Positions 9,864 through 22,533 of a DNA stretch of 43,012 nucleotides are shown here, piece after piece. The stretch is from Blastococcus sp. (GTDB lineage Bacteria; Actinomycetota; Actinomycetes; Mycobacteriales; Geodermatophilaceae), in assembly GCA_025465355.1 (NCBI GenBank), contig JAODNN010000137.1, positions 1 to 43,012 on the forward strand, in the 5' to 3' direction. The notes below the pieces were generated by a model, which saw only the letters and a program-made list of their open reading frames with translations, ran no database searches and was not told the DNA's origin. Both the position numbers and the translations under genes were made by a program. Position 1 is the stretch's first letter. Each line of letters starts with the position of its first letter.

Positions 9864-11069
9864 TCAGCCCTGGTCCTTGATGTTCCCCATCAGCACGATC
9901 TTGCCGGCCTTCTGGGTGTACAGGTTCACCGTCTGCGCGGACTGGTCCACCTCACCGGTCTTGTCGAACTTGACCGTGGTGGTGATGCCCTTGTAGTCCA
10001 GGGCATTCACCGCGTCGTTGACCGACTGCCGCGTGGGCGTACCCGCCTTGGCCGCCGTCTTGATCGCCTCGATCAGGGCGTTGGCCGCGTCGTAGGCCTC
10101 CGGGGAGTACGTCGACGGCGGGGTGTTGAACGCCGTCGTGTATGCCGCGTTGAACTCCTTGGCCGAAGGCGCGACGGTCGCGTCGGAGCAACCGCAGGTG
10201 AAGTACCAGCCGTCACCGGCGGCACCCGCACCATCGGTGAACACCGACGACTTGCCACCGTTGCCGGTGTACTTGTCACCCTTGAAACCGGCAGTCTGCA
10301 GCGCCTTCGCGAAGATCGCCGCCTGCGCGTCGTAGCCGCCGTAGAAGACCGCCTGGGCACCCGCCGCGGCGACCGTGGTCGCGGTCGCGCCGTAGTCGGT
10401 GGTCTTCGCGTCGACGCCGATCCGCTGCACCTTGACGCCGTGCTTCTCGAGCCCGGCCTGGAGCGTGTCGGCGACGCCCTTGCCGTAGTCGGAGAGGTCG
10501 TCGATCACGACGACCTTCTTGTAGCCCTTCTTGGCGAAGAGGTCAGCCGCCTGCGACCCCTCGACGTTGTCGGAGGGAACGATGCGGTGGAAGGTCTTGA
10601 ACCCCTGCTCGGAGAGCGTGGGGTTGGTTGCCGACGGCGAGATCATCGTGAGCCCCGCGTCGCCGTACTTGGGGCCGACGGCCTTCGTGGCACCCGAGAA
10701 GGACGGGCCGACCACGCCGAGCACGGCGGTGTCCTGGAGGACCGACGCGGCCGCCGTGGGCGCCTGCTCCGGCGACCCCTGGTCGTCGGCCTTGAGCAGC
10801 GCGAGCTTGAAGCCCAGGTTGCCCGACTTGTTGGCCTGCTCGATCGCGACCTGGACGCCGTTGACCTCGTTGATCCCCAGCTGCTGGTTGTCACCGGACA
10901 GCGGACCCTGGAATGCGATCTTGTACGTGGCGTTGCCCGCCCCGCCGAGCCCGCTGCTGCTGCTGCCGCCGGCGGCCGTGCCACCCGAGCTGTTGGAGCA
11001 CGCCGTGAGCATCAGCGCGCCCGCCAGGGTGAGCGGCAGGATGATTTTGCCTGCCCGAGTCGATCGCAT
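9864..11069 (-). CDS. Branched-chain amino-acid ABC transporter substrate-binding lipoprotein
   Basis: A 401-residue extracellular receptor of the LIV-type importer encoded next to it. The N-terminus is a lipoprotein signal: a basic start (RSTRAGK), a hydrophobic stretch, and the lipobox LTAC with Cys24 as the lipid site, followed by a Ser/Gly-rich linker. The mature part is a type 1 periplasmic binding fold (KIAFQGPLSGDNQQLGINEVNGVQ..., VVGPSFSGATKAVGPKYGDAGLTMISPSATNP, VVVIDDLSDYGKGVADTLQ). ATG 11069 is preceded by AGGAGG at 6 nt spacing, so the longer ORF to 11366 is rejected. The ligand is probably a branched-chain amino acid, but other amides or amino acids are possible for this family. 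Confidence 0.93.
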   Translation of the reverse strand: MRSTRAGKIILPLTLAGALMLTACSNSSGGTAAGGSSSSGLGGAGNATYKIAFQGPLSGDNQQLGINEVNGVQVAIEQANKSGNLGFKLALLKADDQGSPEQAPTAAASVLQDTAVLGVVGPSFSGATKAVGPKYGDAGLTMISPSATNPTLSEQGFKTFHRIVPSDNVEGSQAADLFAKKGYKKVVVIDDLSDYGKGVADTLQAGLEKHGVKVQRIGVDAKTTDYGATATTVAAAGAQAVFYGGYDAQAAIFAKALQTAGFKGDKYTGNGGKSSVFTDGAGAAGDGWYFTCGCSDATVAPSAKEFNAAYTTAFNTPPSTYSPEAYDAANALIEAIKTAAKAGTPTRQSVNDAVNALDYKGITTTVKFDKTGEVDQSAQTVNLYTQKAGKIVLMGNIKDQG

Positions 11070-11135
11070 GTACGTCCTCCTGCTTCTATCGCGGCTGCAC
11101 CGCAGGCCGCGAAGAATTCCTGTTGGGTTGCACGG

Positions 11136-11164
11136 AAGGTAGGCACCGGATCCGGGCGTGTCTA
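11136..11164 (-). promoter_or_regulatory. Promoter of the liv operon
   Basis: On the minus strand, -35 TAGACA (11164-11159) and -10 TACCTT (11141-11136) are separated by exactly 17 nt. The inferred transcript start is near 11129, giving a leader of about 60 nt. That leader contains a 6-bp hairpin (CGCGGC at 11090-11095 with GCCGCG at 11106-11111) just before the AGGAGG ribosome-binding site. Confidence 0.65.
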
Positions 11165-11248
11165 CGTTCAGGCCCGTATGCGCAGGTTCGCGTGATGAAA
11201 ACGTGACGCGCGGCGCCGCACCCTTCACCGGACCGACGAGGCCTCGGA

Positions 11249-11866
11249 TCAGTCGCCCGCCGGCCCCTGTGCGGCCTGGCCGGCGCCGGCATCGTGGGCC
11301 GCCAAGAGGTTCTGGGCCAGGGCTTTCATCGACGTCCGCTGGTTCATCGCCGTCCGCTGGATCCACCGGAACGCTTCCGCTTCGCTGAGCCCCTGGTCGG
11401 CCATGAGACGCCCCTTGGCCTGCTCCACGATCTTGCGGGTCTCGAGGCGGTCCTCCAGCGTGCGCACCTCCTCGTCCAGGGCACGCATCTCGGTGAACCG
11501 GGCCCGGGCCACCTCGATCGCGGGCACGAGGTCGTTCTTCGAGAACGGCTTCACCAGGTAGGCCATCGCACCGGCGTCGCGGGCCCGTTCCACGAGCTCG
11601 CGCTGACTGAAGGCAGTCAGCACGATCACGGGGGCGATCCGCGCGCCGGCGATCTGCTCGGCAGCCGAGAGCCCGTCGAGCACCGGCATCTGGATGTCGA
11701 GGATCACGAGGTCCGGCCGCAGCTCCGCGGCGAGGTCGACCGCCTGCTGTCCGTCGCCCACCTCCGCGACGACGGCGTATCCCTCCTCCTCGAGCATTTC
11801 TTTGAGGTCGAGGCGGATGAGCGCCTCGTCCTCCGCGATCAGGACCCTGGTCTGCTCGCTGGTCAC
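11249..11866 (-). CDS. pdtaR: PdtaR-like response regulator with ANTAR RNA-binding domain
   Basis: A 205-residue response regulator. The receiver domain spans residues about 6-120 with acidic pocket residues E12/D13, the phospho-acceptor D57 (LVILDIQMPVLDG), a Thr in VLTAFS and a Lys in YLVKPF. The C-terminal ANTAR domain (about 130-192, TLEDRLETRKIVEQAKGRLM...AFRWIQRTAMNQRTSMKALAQ) binds two-hexaloop RNA hairpins in known family members and causes antitermination. It matches M. tuberculosis Rv1626 (PdtaR) in architecture, whose partner is the kinase PdtaS; no kinase is encoded here. The start is GTG 11866 with no Shine-Dalgarno sequence but a TANNNT hexamer 7 nt upstream. The neighbouring tRNA is on the opposite strand. 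Confidence 0.92.
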   Translation of the reverse strand: MTSEQTRVLIAEDEALIRLDLKEMLEEEGYAVVAEVGDGQQAVDLAAELRPDLVILDIQMPVLDGLSAAEQIAGARIAPVIVLTAFSQRELVERARDAGAMAYLVKPFSKNDLVPAIEVARARFTEMRALDEEVRTLEDRLETRKIVEQAKGRLMADQGLSEAEAFRWIQRTAMNQRTSMKALAQNLLAAHDAGAGQAAQGPAGD

Positions 11867-11873
11867 GGCCGAA

Positions 11874-11879
11874 AGCGTA
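11874..11879 (-). promoter_or_regulatory. Candidate -10 hexamer of pdtaR (leaderless)
   Basis: TACGCT on the minus strand, 7 nt before the GTG start. No Shine-Dalgarno sequence or -35 box is visible. Confidence 0.45.
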
Positions 11880-11939
11880 GCGACGTCAGCCGAGGAGGAC
11901 CTCCCCGCTAGGCTGCTCGGGCAGCTGGGTATCCAGCCG

Positions 11940-12013
11940 GCCCCCGTACCCCAATCGGCAGAGGGAGCGGATTCAAAACCCGCGCAGTGTGCGTTCGAGT
12001 CGCACCGGGGGCA
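11940..12013 (+). tRNA. tRNA-Leu(CAA)-like gene with a short variable loop
   Basis: A 74-nt cloverleaf. The acceptor is GCCCCCG (11940-11946) with CGGGGGC (12006-12012) and discriminator A at 12013. The D-arm has a 3-bp stem and loop AATCGGCAG. The anticodon CAA is at 11974-11976 in loop TTCAAAA, and the T-arm GTGCG/TTCGAGT/CGCAC is perfect. CCA is not encoded. The D-loop and anticodon loop resemble bacterial tRNA-Leu(CAA), but the variable region is only GCAGT (5 nt), whereas leucine tRNAs normally have a long arm. The closing anticodon-stem pair A11971-C11979 is a mismatch. The gene is convincing as a tRNA; its charging identity is uncertain. Confidence 0.82.
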
Positions 12014-12032
12014 CCGTTGACATCGTCCACGA

Positions 12033-12095
12033 GTTGATCATCGGCGAATGGTTGCCGCCTTCGGCGTGGCGCACAGCCACATGCCGATGATCAAC
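12033..12095. promoter_or_regulatory. Nested inverted repeat (three-way-junction-like) before the decarboxylase gene
   Basis: GTTGATCATCGGC at 12033-12045 is the exact complement of 12083-12095. The 37-nt interior can form two further hairpins: GCCG-CCTT-CGGC (12054-12065) and GTGGC-GCACA-GCCAC (12066-12080). The outer arms each contain the palindrome TGATCA. The element lies 19 nt after the tRNA and 18 nt before the preferred GTG start of the decarboxylase. It could be a structured mRNA leader, a DNA operator or a tRNA-associated repeat; no known family was recognised. Confidence 0.6.
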
Positions 12096-12113
12096 ACGGA
12101 CGGGGTAACTACC

Positions 12114-13688
12114 GTGACCCCCGTGACCGAGCCCGCACCGCACATGACCCCCGAGCAGTTCCGGCAGCACGGCCACGAGGTCGTCGACTGGATCGCCGAC
12201 TACTGGTCCCGCATCGGCACCTTCCCGGTGCGCTCGGAGGTCTCCCCCGGTGAGGTCCGGGCCGCCCTCCCCGCGGCCGCCCCGGAGCAGGGCGAGCCCT
12301 TCTCCGCCGTGCTCGCCGACCTCGACCGCGTCGTCCTCCCGGGGACGACGCACTGGCAGCACCCCGGCTTCTTCGGCTACTTCCCGGCCAACACCTCCGG
12401 CCCCTCGGTGCTGGGCGACCTCGTGTCCTCCGGCCTCGGCGTCCAGGGCATGTCCTGGGTGACCAGCCCGGCGGCGACCGAGCTCGAGCAGCACGTCATG
12501 GACTGGCTGGCCGACCTGCTCGGGCTGCCGGAGTCCTTCCGCTCCACCGGCACCGGCGGCGGTGTCATCCAGGACTCCAGCTCCGGAGCCAACCTCGTCG
12601 CCCTGCTCGCCGCCCTCCACCGAGCCGGCCGCGGCGCCACCCTGCGCCACGGCGTCGATCCCGACCGGGCCACCGTCTACGTCTCCTCGCAGACCCACTC
12701 CTCGATGGAGAAGGCCGTCCGGATCGCCGGCCTCGGTACCGACGCCATTCGCATCGTCGAGGTGGACGACGACCTGGCCATGCGCCCCGGAGCGCTGGCC
12801 GCCCGCCTGGAGCGAGACGTCGCCCGCGGCTACACGCCCGTGCTCGTCTGCGCCACTGTCGGGACGACGTCGACGACGGCGGTCGACCCGCTGGCCGAGC
12901 TGGGGCCGATCTGCCAGAAGCACGGCGTCTGGCTGCATGTGGACGCCGCGTACGCGGGGGTCAGCGCCGTCGTCCCGGAACTGCGGAAGCTGCAGGCCGG
13001 CGTCGAGTGGGCCGACAGCTACACGACCGACGCGCACAAGTGGCTGCTCACGGGCTTCGACGCCACCCTCTTCTGGGTCGCTGACCGCGCCGCCCTCACC
13101 GGGGCGCTGGGGATCCTCCCGGAGTACCTGCGCAACGCGGCCACCGAGGCCGGCACCGTCGTCGACTTCCGCGACTGGCAGGTCCCGCTGGGCCGCCGTT
13201 TCCGCAGCCTCAAGCTGTGGTTCGTGCTGCGCTGGTACGGCGCCGAAGGGCTGCGGAAGCACATCCGCGGGCACGTGGCGCTGGCCCAGGAGCTGGCCGG
13301 GTGGGCCGACGCCGACGAACGGTTCGACGTCCTCACCCCGCACCCGCTGTCGCTGGTGTGCCTGCGGCCCCGCTGGGCCGCCGACGTGGACGCCGACGTC
13401 GCCACGATGACCCTGCTGGAGCGGCTGAACGACGGCGGCGAGGTGTTCCTGACCCACACGACGGTGCACGGCCAGGCGGTGCTGCGCGTGGCCATCGGGG
13501 CGCCGGCCACCACCCGGGCGCACGTCGAGCGGGTGTGGGCCCTGCTCCGGGAGGGATACGACTGGCTGGCCGCCGACTTCGCCGCCGCGGCCGCCGAGCG
13601 CGCCGCGGCCCGTGAAGCCGAGCGTGCGGCCGCCCAGGACGCCGAGCTGGCCGCGGAGGCCGAGCGTCTCCACGTCGGCCAGGAGTGA
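12114..13688 (+). CDS. PLP-dependent aromatic-L-amino-acid decarboxylase family protein
   Basis: A 524-residue group II decarboxylase (fold-type I PLP enzyme). Visible landmarks are the stacking His in SSQTHSSMEKA, the PLP-pyridine Asp in LHVDAAYAG, and the Schiff-base Lys309 in TTDAHKWLLTGFDATLF. The family usually has N-P/A-H-K-W at the lysine. The C-terminus carries about 30 Ala/Glu/Arg-rich residues likely to form a helix. Family members decarboxylate aromatic amino acids such as Dopa, Trp or Tyr, or act as amino-acid oxidative decarboxylases; the substrate cannot be read here. GTG 12114 is chosen because the ATG at 12048 would place the inverted repeat inside the coding region; GTG 12123 and ATG 12144 are alternatives. 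The stop lies 4 nt from the convergent tesB stop. Confidence 0.88.
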   Translation: MTPVTEPAPHMTPEQFRQHGHEVVDWIADYWSRIGTFPVRSEVSPGEVRAALPAAAPEQGEPFSAVLADLDRVVLPGTTHWQHPGFFGYFPANTSGPSVLGDLVSSGLGVQGMSWVTSPAATELEQHVMDWLADLLGLPESFRSTGTGGGVIQDSSSGANLVALLAALHRAGRGATLRHGVDPDRATVYVSSQTHSSMEKAVRIAGLGTDAIRIVEVDDDLAMRPGALAARLERDVARGYTPVLVCATVGTTSTTAVDPLAELGPICQKHGVWLHVDAAYAGVSAVVPELRKLQAGVEWADSYTTDAHKWLLTGFDATLFWVADRAALTGALGILPEYLRNAATEAGTVVDFRDWQVPLGRRFRSLKLWFVLRWYGAEGLRKHIRGHVALAQELAGWADADERFDVLTPHPLSLVCLRPRWAADVDADVATMTLLERLNDGGEVFLTHTTVHGQAVLRVAIGAPATTRAHVERVWALLREGYDWLAADFAAAAAERAAAREAERAAAQDAELAAEAERLHVGQE

Positions 13689-13692
13689 GCCC

Positions 13693-14568
13693 TCAGTCCC
13701 CCCGGGACCGGATGAGCCCTTCCTGGGCGACGGTGGCCACGTGGGTGCCGTCGGCAGACCAGATCTGGCCGAAGCACAGCGCCCGCCCGGCGGTCGCCGC
13801 GGGGCTGTCGGTCTCGTAGAGGAACCACTCGTCGGCGCGCATCCGCCGGTGGAACCACACCGAGTGGTCCAGGCTCGCCCCGGCGAAGCTCCCCCAGCCG
13901 CCACCGAGCCGTGCGAATCCGGCCGAGAGCAGCGTCAGGTCGCTCACGAAGGTGAGCGCCGCGGCGTGCACCGCCGGGTCGTCAGGCAACGACGGGGCCA
14001 CACGCAGCCAGGTGCGGGTCTGCGTGTGCGGAGGCGACTTGGGCGGCGGGAAGAACGGATCCTCCAGGAACCGCTGCTCGACCGCGATCCCCATCGCCTT
14101 CATGCCCTCGGCCAGCTCCGGATACTTCGCCGCCATGTCGTCGATCCCGGGCAGCTCGGAGGGCGGCGGGACGTCGGGCATCGGCAGCGCATGGTGGGCC
14201 GTGGGCTCCTCGCCGGCGTGGAAATCGGCGGTGAGCGCGAAGATCGCGACATCCTCGCCCTTCCGCCGCTGCCAGGCCACCACCCGACGGGTGGTGAACG
14301 AGCGGCCGTCACGCATCCGCTCGACGGCGTAGCGGATCTCCTCGTGCGGGTCGCCGGGCCGCAGGAAGTACGCGTGCATCGAGTGCACGTCCCGCTCGGC
14401 CGGGACGGTGCGCCCCGCCGCCACCAGCGCCTGCCCGGCGACCTGGCCGCCGAAGATGCGCTGCAGGCTCGTGCGGGGCGTGAGCCCGACGAACAGGTCG
14501 GGCTCCCGCTCCTCGAGGTCGAGCACGGCCATCAGCGCCGCTGTGCGGCCCTCGGCCGTGTCGCTCAC
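13693..14568 (-). CDS. tesB: Acyl-CoA thioesterase II
   Basis: A 291-residue double-hotdog thioesterase that hydrolyses acyl-CoA to fatty acid and CoA. The N-terminal hotdog has RIFGGQVAGQALVAAGRTV and the SMHAYFLRPGDP strand. The C-terminal hotdog has LDHSVWFHRRMRADEWFLYETDSP and VATVAQEGLIR, which supply the Asp, Ser/Thr and Gln of the TesB triad. Length matches the family (about 286). The GTG start overlaps the pyk stop by 4 nt (GTGA), so it is co-translated with pyk. The pyk-tesB order also occurs in other actinobacteria, such as mycobacteria. Confidence 0.95.
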   Translation of the reverse strand: MSDTAEGRTAALMAVLDLEEREPDLFVGLTPRTSLQRIFGGQVAGQALVAAGRTVPAERDVHSMHAYFLRPGDPHEEIRYAVERMRDGRSFTTRRVVAWQRRKGEDVAIFALTADFHAGEEPTAHHALPMPDVPPPSELPGIDDMAAKYPELAEGMKAMGIAVEQRFLEDPFFPPPKSPPHTQTRTWLRVAPSLPDDPAVHAAALTFVSDLTLLSAGFARLGGGWGSFAGASLDHSVWFHRRMRADEWFLYETDSPAATAGRALCFGQIWSADGTHVATVAQEGLIRSRGD

Positions 14569-15980
14569 GAGTCGGTGCCGACTTCGTGCACGCGGATCAG
14601 GTTGGTGGAGCCGACCGTGTTGGGCGGGCTGCCGGCAACGACGACGACGCGGTCGCCGACCTCGAGCCGGCCGATGGACAGCAGCGAGAAGTCGACCTGC
14701 TCGACCATGTCGTCGGTGTGCTGCACCGACGGGACCAGGAACGTCTCGACGCCCCAGGACAGCGCCAGCTGGCTGCGCACCCGGGCGTCAACCGTGAAGG
14801 CGAGCAGGGGCTGCCGGGGGTGCAGGGCGGCCAGCCGGCGTGTCGTCTGCCCGGTCTGCGTGAAGGTGGCCAGGGCCTTGACCGCCAGCGCCTCCCCGAC
14901 GTCCTTGGCCGCGCGGACGATGGCCCCGGACCGGGACCGCGAGGGCCGGACCAGGTCGGGCACCCGCACATCGGCACTCTCGACGGCGTCGATGATCCGT
15001 TCCATCGTGCGGACGGCGCCGACCGGGTGCTTCCCCACCGACGTCTCCCCCGACAGCATCACCGCGTCCGCGCCGTCGAGCACCGCGTTGGCGACGTCGG
15101 AGGCCTCGGCGCGCGTCGGGCGCGACGAGTGGATCATCGACTCGAGCATCTGGGTGGCCACGATGACCGGCTTGTTCCGCTCACGGGCGGCCTGCACTGC
15201 CCGCTTCTGCACCAGGGGGACCTGCTCGAGCGGCAACTCCACCCCGAGGTCGCCCCGCGCGACCATGATCCCGTCGAAGGCCTCGACGATCTCCTCGAGG
15301 TTCTCCACGGCCTCGGGCTTCTCCAGCTTGGCGATGACCGGGACCTCGACGTCCTCCTGCCGCATGATCTCGCGGACCAGGTCGAAGTCCTTGGGCGAGC
15401 GGACGAAGGACAGCGCGATGAAGTCGGCCCCGAGGTGCAGGGCGAAACGGAGGTCGTCCTCGTCCTTCTTCGACAGTGCGGGGACGCTGACCGCCACGCC
15501 GGGAAGGGACAGGCCCTTGTTGTTGGAGACGGGGCCACCCTCGACGACCAGGCAGAACACGTCCGGCCCCTCGACGTTCACCACGGTCAGCGCGAGGTTG
15601 CCGTCGTCCACCAGCAGCCGGTCGCCGACCCGGACGTCGTCGGCCAGGTTCTTGTACGTGGTCGACACCCGCGCCGCCGTGCCCGGGACGTCCTCCACGG
15701 TGATGCAGACCTGGCTGCCGGTCGCCCAGATCACCGGGCCGTCGACGAACGTCCCCAGCCGGATCTTGGGGCCCTGGAGGTCGGCGAGGACCGCCACGGC
15801 GCGACCGGTGCGGTCCGAGGCCGCGCGCACCAGCCGGTAGGCGGTGGCGTGGTCCTCATGGGCGCCGTGGCTGAAGTTCAGCCGGGCCACGTCCATGCCG
15901 GACTCGACGAGGGCGTTGATCTGCTCGGCGGAGCTGGTCGCGGGGCCCAGGGTGCAGACGATCTTGGCGCGGCGAGACAT
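14565..15980 (-). CDS. pyk: Pyruvate kinase
   Basis: A 471-residue glycolytic enzyme converting phosphoenolpyruvate and ADP to pyruvate and ATP. It begins with [15 protein letters not shown] and continues with the B-domain (KIRLGTF...), the signature [16 protein letters not shown] and the metal-binding [15 protein letters not shown]. The C-terminal allosteric domain contains [15 protein letters not shown]. Length is normal, with no added PEP-utiliser domain. The ATG has no Shine-Dalgarno sequence but lies 7 nt after a TAGCGT hexamer. It is the first gene of a two-gene unit with tesB. Confidence 0.98.
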   Translation of the reverse strand: MSRRAKIVCTLGPATSSAEQINALVESGMDVARLNFSHGAHEDHATAYRLVRAASDRTGRAVAVLADLQGPKIRLGTFVDGPVIWATGSQVCITVEDVPGTAARVSTTYKNLADDVRVGDRLLVDDGNLALTVVNVEGPDVFCLVVEGGPVSNNKGLSLPGVAVSVPALSKKDEDDLRFALHLGADFIALSFVRSPKDFDLVREIMRQEDVEVPVIAKLEKPEAVENLEEIVEAFDGIMVARGDLGVELPLEQVPLVQKRAVQAARERNKPVIVATQMLESMIHSSRPTRAEASDVANAVLDGADAVMLSGETSVGKHPVGAVRTMERIIDAVESADVRVPDLVRPSRSRSGAIVRAAKDVGEALAVKALATFTQTGQTTRRLAALHPRQPLLAFTVDARVRSQLALSWGVETFLVPSVQHTDDMVEQVDFSLLSIGRLEVGDRVVVVAGSPPNTVGSTNLIRVHEVGTDS

Positions 15981-15987
15981 GACCAGA

Positions 15988-15993
15988 ACGCTA
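15988..15993 (-). promoter_or_regulatory. Candidate -10 hexamer of pyk (leaderless)
   Basis: TAGCGT on the minus strand, 7 nt before the pyk ATG. It lies in the 51-nt gap after gltD. There is no Shine-Dalgarno sequence. Confidence 0.48.
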
Positions 15994-16031
15994 TCTGCAG
16001 CCGACTGTCCCGCCCGAGGCGACCCTGGGCC

Positions 16032-17519
16032 TCAGCGGAGGGCGACCGATGTCGGCACCACCGGGCTCGGCAGCATCGTGCTGCCGGTGAGCCAGGTGTC
16101 GGCCGCAGCCGCGGCCGACCGCCCCTCGGAGATCGCCCACACGATCAGCGACTGGCCCCGGCCCATGTCCCCGGCCACGAAGACCCCGGGCACGGTCGAC
16201 ATGAACGTGGCGTCGCGCGCCACGTTCCCCCGACCGTCCACCTCGACCCCGAGCTCGTCGATTAGGCCTGTCCGCTGCGCCCCGGTGAAGCCCATCGCGA
16301 GAAAGACCAGGTCCGCGCGCAGCTCCCGCTCGGTGCCTTCGACCTTCTGGAACCGGCCGTCCACGCGCTCGACCTCGTGCAGCAGCAGCGCCCGCAGGTT
16401 GCCGTCGTCGTCGCCGAGGAACTTCTCGGTGTTGACCGAGTACAGCCGCTCGCCACCCTCTTCGTGGGCGCTCGAGACCCGCATGATCATCGGGTAGGTC
16501 GGCCAGGGGTTGTCCGTGGCACGACGGTCCGGCGGGGTCGGCATGATCTCCAGCTGGGTGACCGACGCGGCGCCCTGCCGGTGCGCGGTGACGAGGCAGT
16601 CCGCACCGGTGTCACCGCCGCCGATGATCACCACGTGCTTGCCGTGGGCGTTGATCGGCGGGTCGTCCAGCTCGCCCAGCGCCTGGCGGTTGCCGAAGGG
16701 CAGGTACTCCATGGCGAGGTGGATGCCGGCGAGCTCGCGGCCGGGGACGGCCAGGTCGCGTCCGATCGTCGCCCCGCCGGCGAGGACGACGGCGTCGTAC
16801 TCCGCTCGCAGTGCCTCCGTGGACAGGTCGTCGTCCGCGCTGCCGCCGACCTCGACCCCGGTCACGAACCGCGTGCCCTCGGCCCGCATCTGGTCCAGCC
16901 GCCGGTCGAGCACGGCCTTCTCCATCTTGAACTCGGGGATCCCGTAACGGAGCAGGCCGCCGATTCGGTCGGCCCGCTCGTACACGGTGACGTCGTGCCC
17001 GGCGCGGGTCAGCTGCTGCGCGGCGGCGAGGCCGGACGGGCCGGAACCGACCACGGCAACCTTCTTGCCGGTGCGCTCCTGGGCCGGCTGCGGCTGCACG
17101 TTCCCGTCCACGAACGCGCGGTCGATGATCTCCCACTCGATCTGCTTGATCGCGACCGGGGACTCCTGCAGGTTCAGCACACAGGAGCCCTCGCACGGCG
17201 CCGGGCACAGCTTCCCGGTGAACTCCGGGAAGTTGTTGGTCGCGTGCAGCCGCTCGATCGCCTCGGTCCAGTCGTCGCGGCGAGCGAGGTCGTTCCACTC
17301 CGGGATCAGGTTGCCCAGAGGGCAGCCGTGGTGGCAGAACGGGATGCCGCAGTCCATGCAGCGAGCGGCCTGGGTCCGAACGGCAGAGACGGGGTAGACC
17401 TCGTCCTCGCCGCCGTCGCGGGTGAGGTAGACGTCCTTCCAGTCCATGATCCGGATATCGACGGGACGGCGCGGCGGCAGCTCCCGGTCGAACTTCAGGA
17501 ATCCGGTGGCGTCAGCCAC
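16032..17519 (-). CDS. gltD: Glutamate synthase (NADPH) small subunit
   Basis: A 495-residue flavoprotein that passes electrons from NADPH through FAD and iron-sulfur clusters to GltB. The N-terminal ferredoxin-like part holds two Cys groups: CMDCGIPFCHHGCP and CPAPCEGSC. Then come the FAD loop VAVVGSGPSGLAAAQQL, the NAD(P)H loop VVIIGGGDTGADCL, and GVFVAGDMGRGQSLIVWAI near the C-terminus. GTG 17519 is chosen because GGAGGAGG lies about 7 nt upstream; the longer ORF to 17576 has no such support. The gene starts 53 nt after gltB, presumably in the same operon. Confidence 0.97.
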   Translation of the reverse strand: MADATGFLKFDRELPPRRPVDIRIMDWKDVYLTRDGGEDEVYPVSAVRTQAARCMDCGIPFCHHGCPLGNLIPEWNDLARRDDWTEAIERLHATNNFPEFTGKLCPAPCEGSCVLNLQESPVAIKQIEWEIIDRAFVDGNVQPQPAQERTGKKVAVVGSGPSGLAAAQQLTRAGHDVTVYERADRIGGLLRYGIPEFKMEKAVLDRRLDQMRAEGTRFVTGVEVGGSADDDLSTEALRAEYDAVVLAGGATIGRDLAVPGRELAGIHLAMEYLPFGNRQALGELDDPPINAHGKHVVIIGGGDTGADCLVTAHRQGAASVTQLEIMPTPPDRRATDNPWPTYPMIMRVSSAHEEGGERLYSVNTEKFLGDDDGNLRALLLHEVERVDGRFQKVEGTERELRADLVFLAMGFTGAQRTGLIDELGVEVDGRGNVARDATFMSTVPGVFVAGDMGRGQSLIVWAISEGRSAAAAADTWLTGSTMLPSPVVPTSVALR

Positions 17520-17572
17520 GTGCAGCCTCCTCCTGCGCAAGGTGTATGAGCCGTTCGGTGTAGTGCCGCGTC

Positions 17573-22213
<4,641 letters not shown>

Positions 22214-22533
22214 GTCACTCCCGTCGTCGGCGGCCGCCCGGACCCTGAAGGAGGTCGCGGGCGGGGGCGGTGAGCCCAGCCGGTGGTCAAGGGCGGCGAA
22301 GCAGGCGGCGCGGTGCGGGCGCAGAGCGCAGGCCCAACGGGTGGTGACCGCTGGGCAGTCGTCCGCGGGGCGACGCTGGCCCGGTTCCGACGAGTGCGAC
22401 CCGTCCAGGATCGCCGGCGGGTCAGCTCGAAGGGTACACATCCGTAACACGAGAACCACACGGCCGATTCACGGCTTTTGGCGCGACCTACCGGCGAGTA
22501 GAGAGGCCCACCTGGGAAGAACCTGGGAAGAGC
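22214..22533. other. Intergenic region between lgt and gltB
   Basis: 320 nt without a convincing gene. On the minus strand TACCCT (22436-22431) is a weak candidate -10 for gltB, which would give a leader of about 215 nt; no good -35 is visible. A modest hairpin (GCCCA at 22332-22336 with TGGGC at 22352-22356) lies in that leader. I recognised no riboswitch or leader peptide. Confidence 0.4.
22510..22531. repeat. Tandem 11-bp direct repeat after lgt
   Basis: Two perfect copies of ACCTGGGAAGA, ending 2 nt from the lgt stop codon. Probably a slippage duplication. Confidence 0.8.

Noticed and set aside
12017-12022. TTGACA as a -35 box for the decarboxylase gene
   Set aside because: No TANNNT hexamer at a 16-19 nt spacing; it may still be a weak promoter element.
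12048-12113. ATG at 12048 as the decarboxylase start
   Set aside because: The added residues are not family-like and the stretch holds the inverted repeat; there is no ribosome-binding sequence before it.
11973-13904. 643-codon minus-strand ORF opposite the decarboxylase
   Set aside because: It runs through the tRNA and is the antisense of a conserved PLP enzyme.
22463-22479. GCCG-ATTCA-CGGC-TTTT as an intrinsic terminator
   Set aside because: The T run is on the plus strand, where no gene ends nearby; the stem is only 4 bp.
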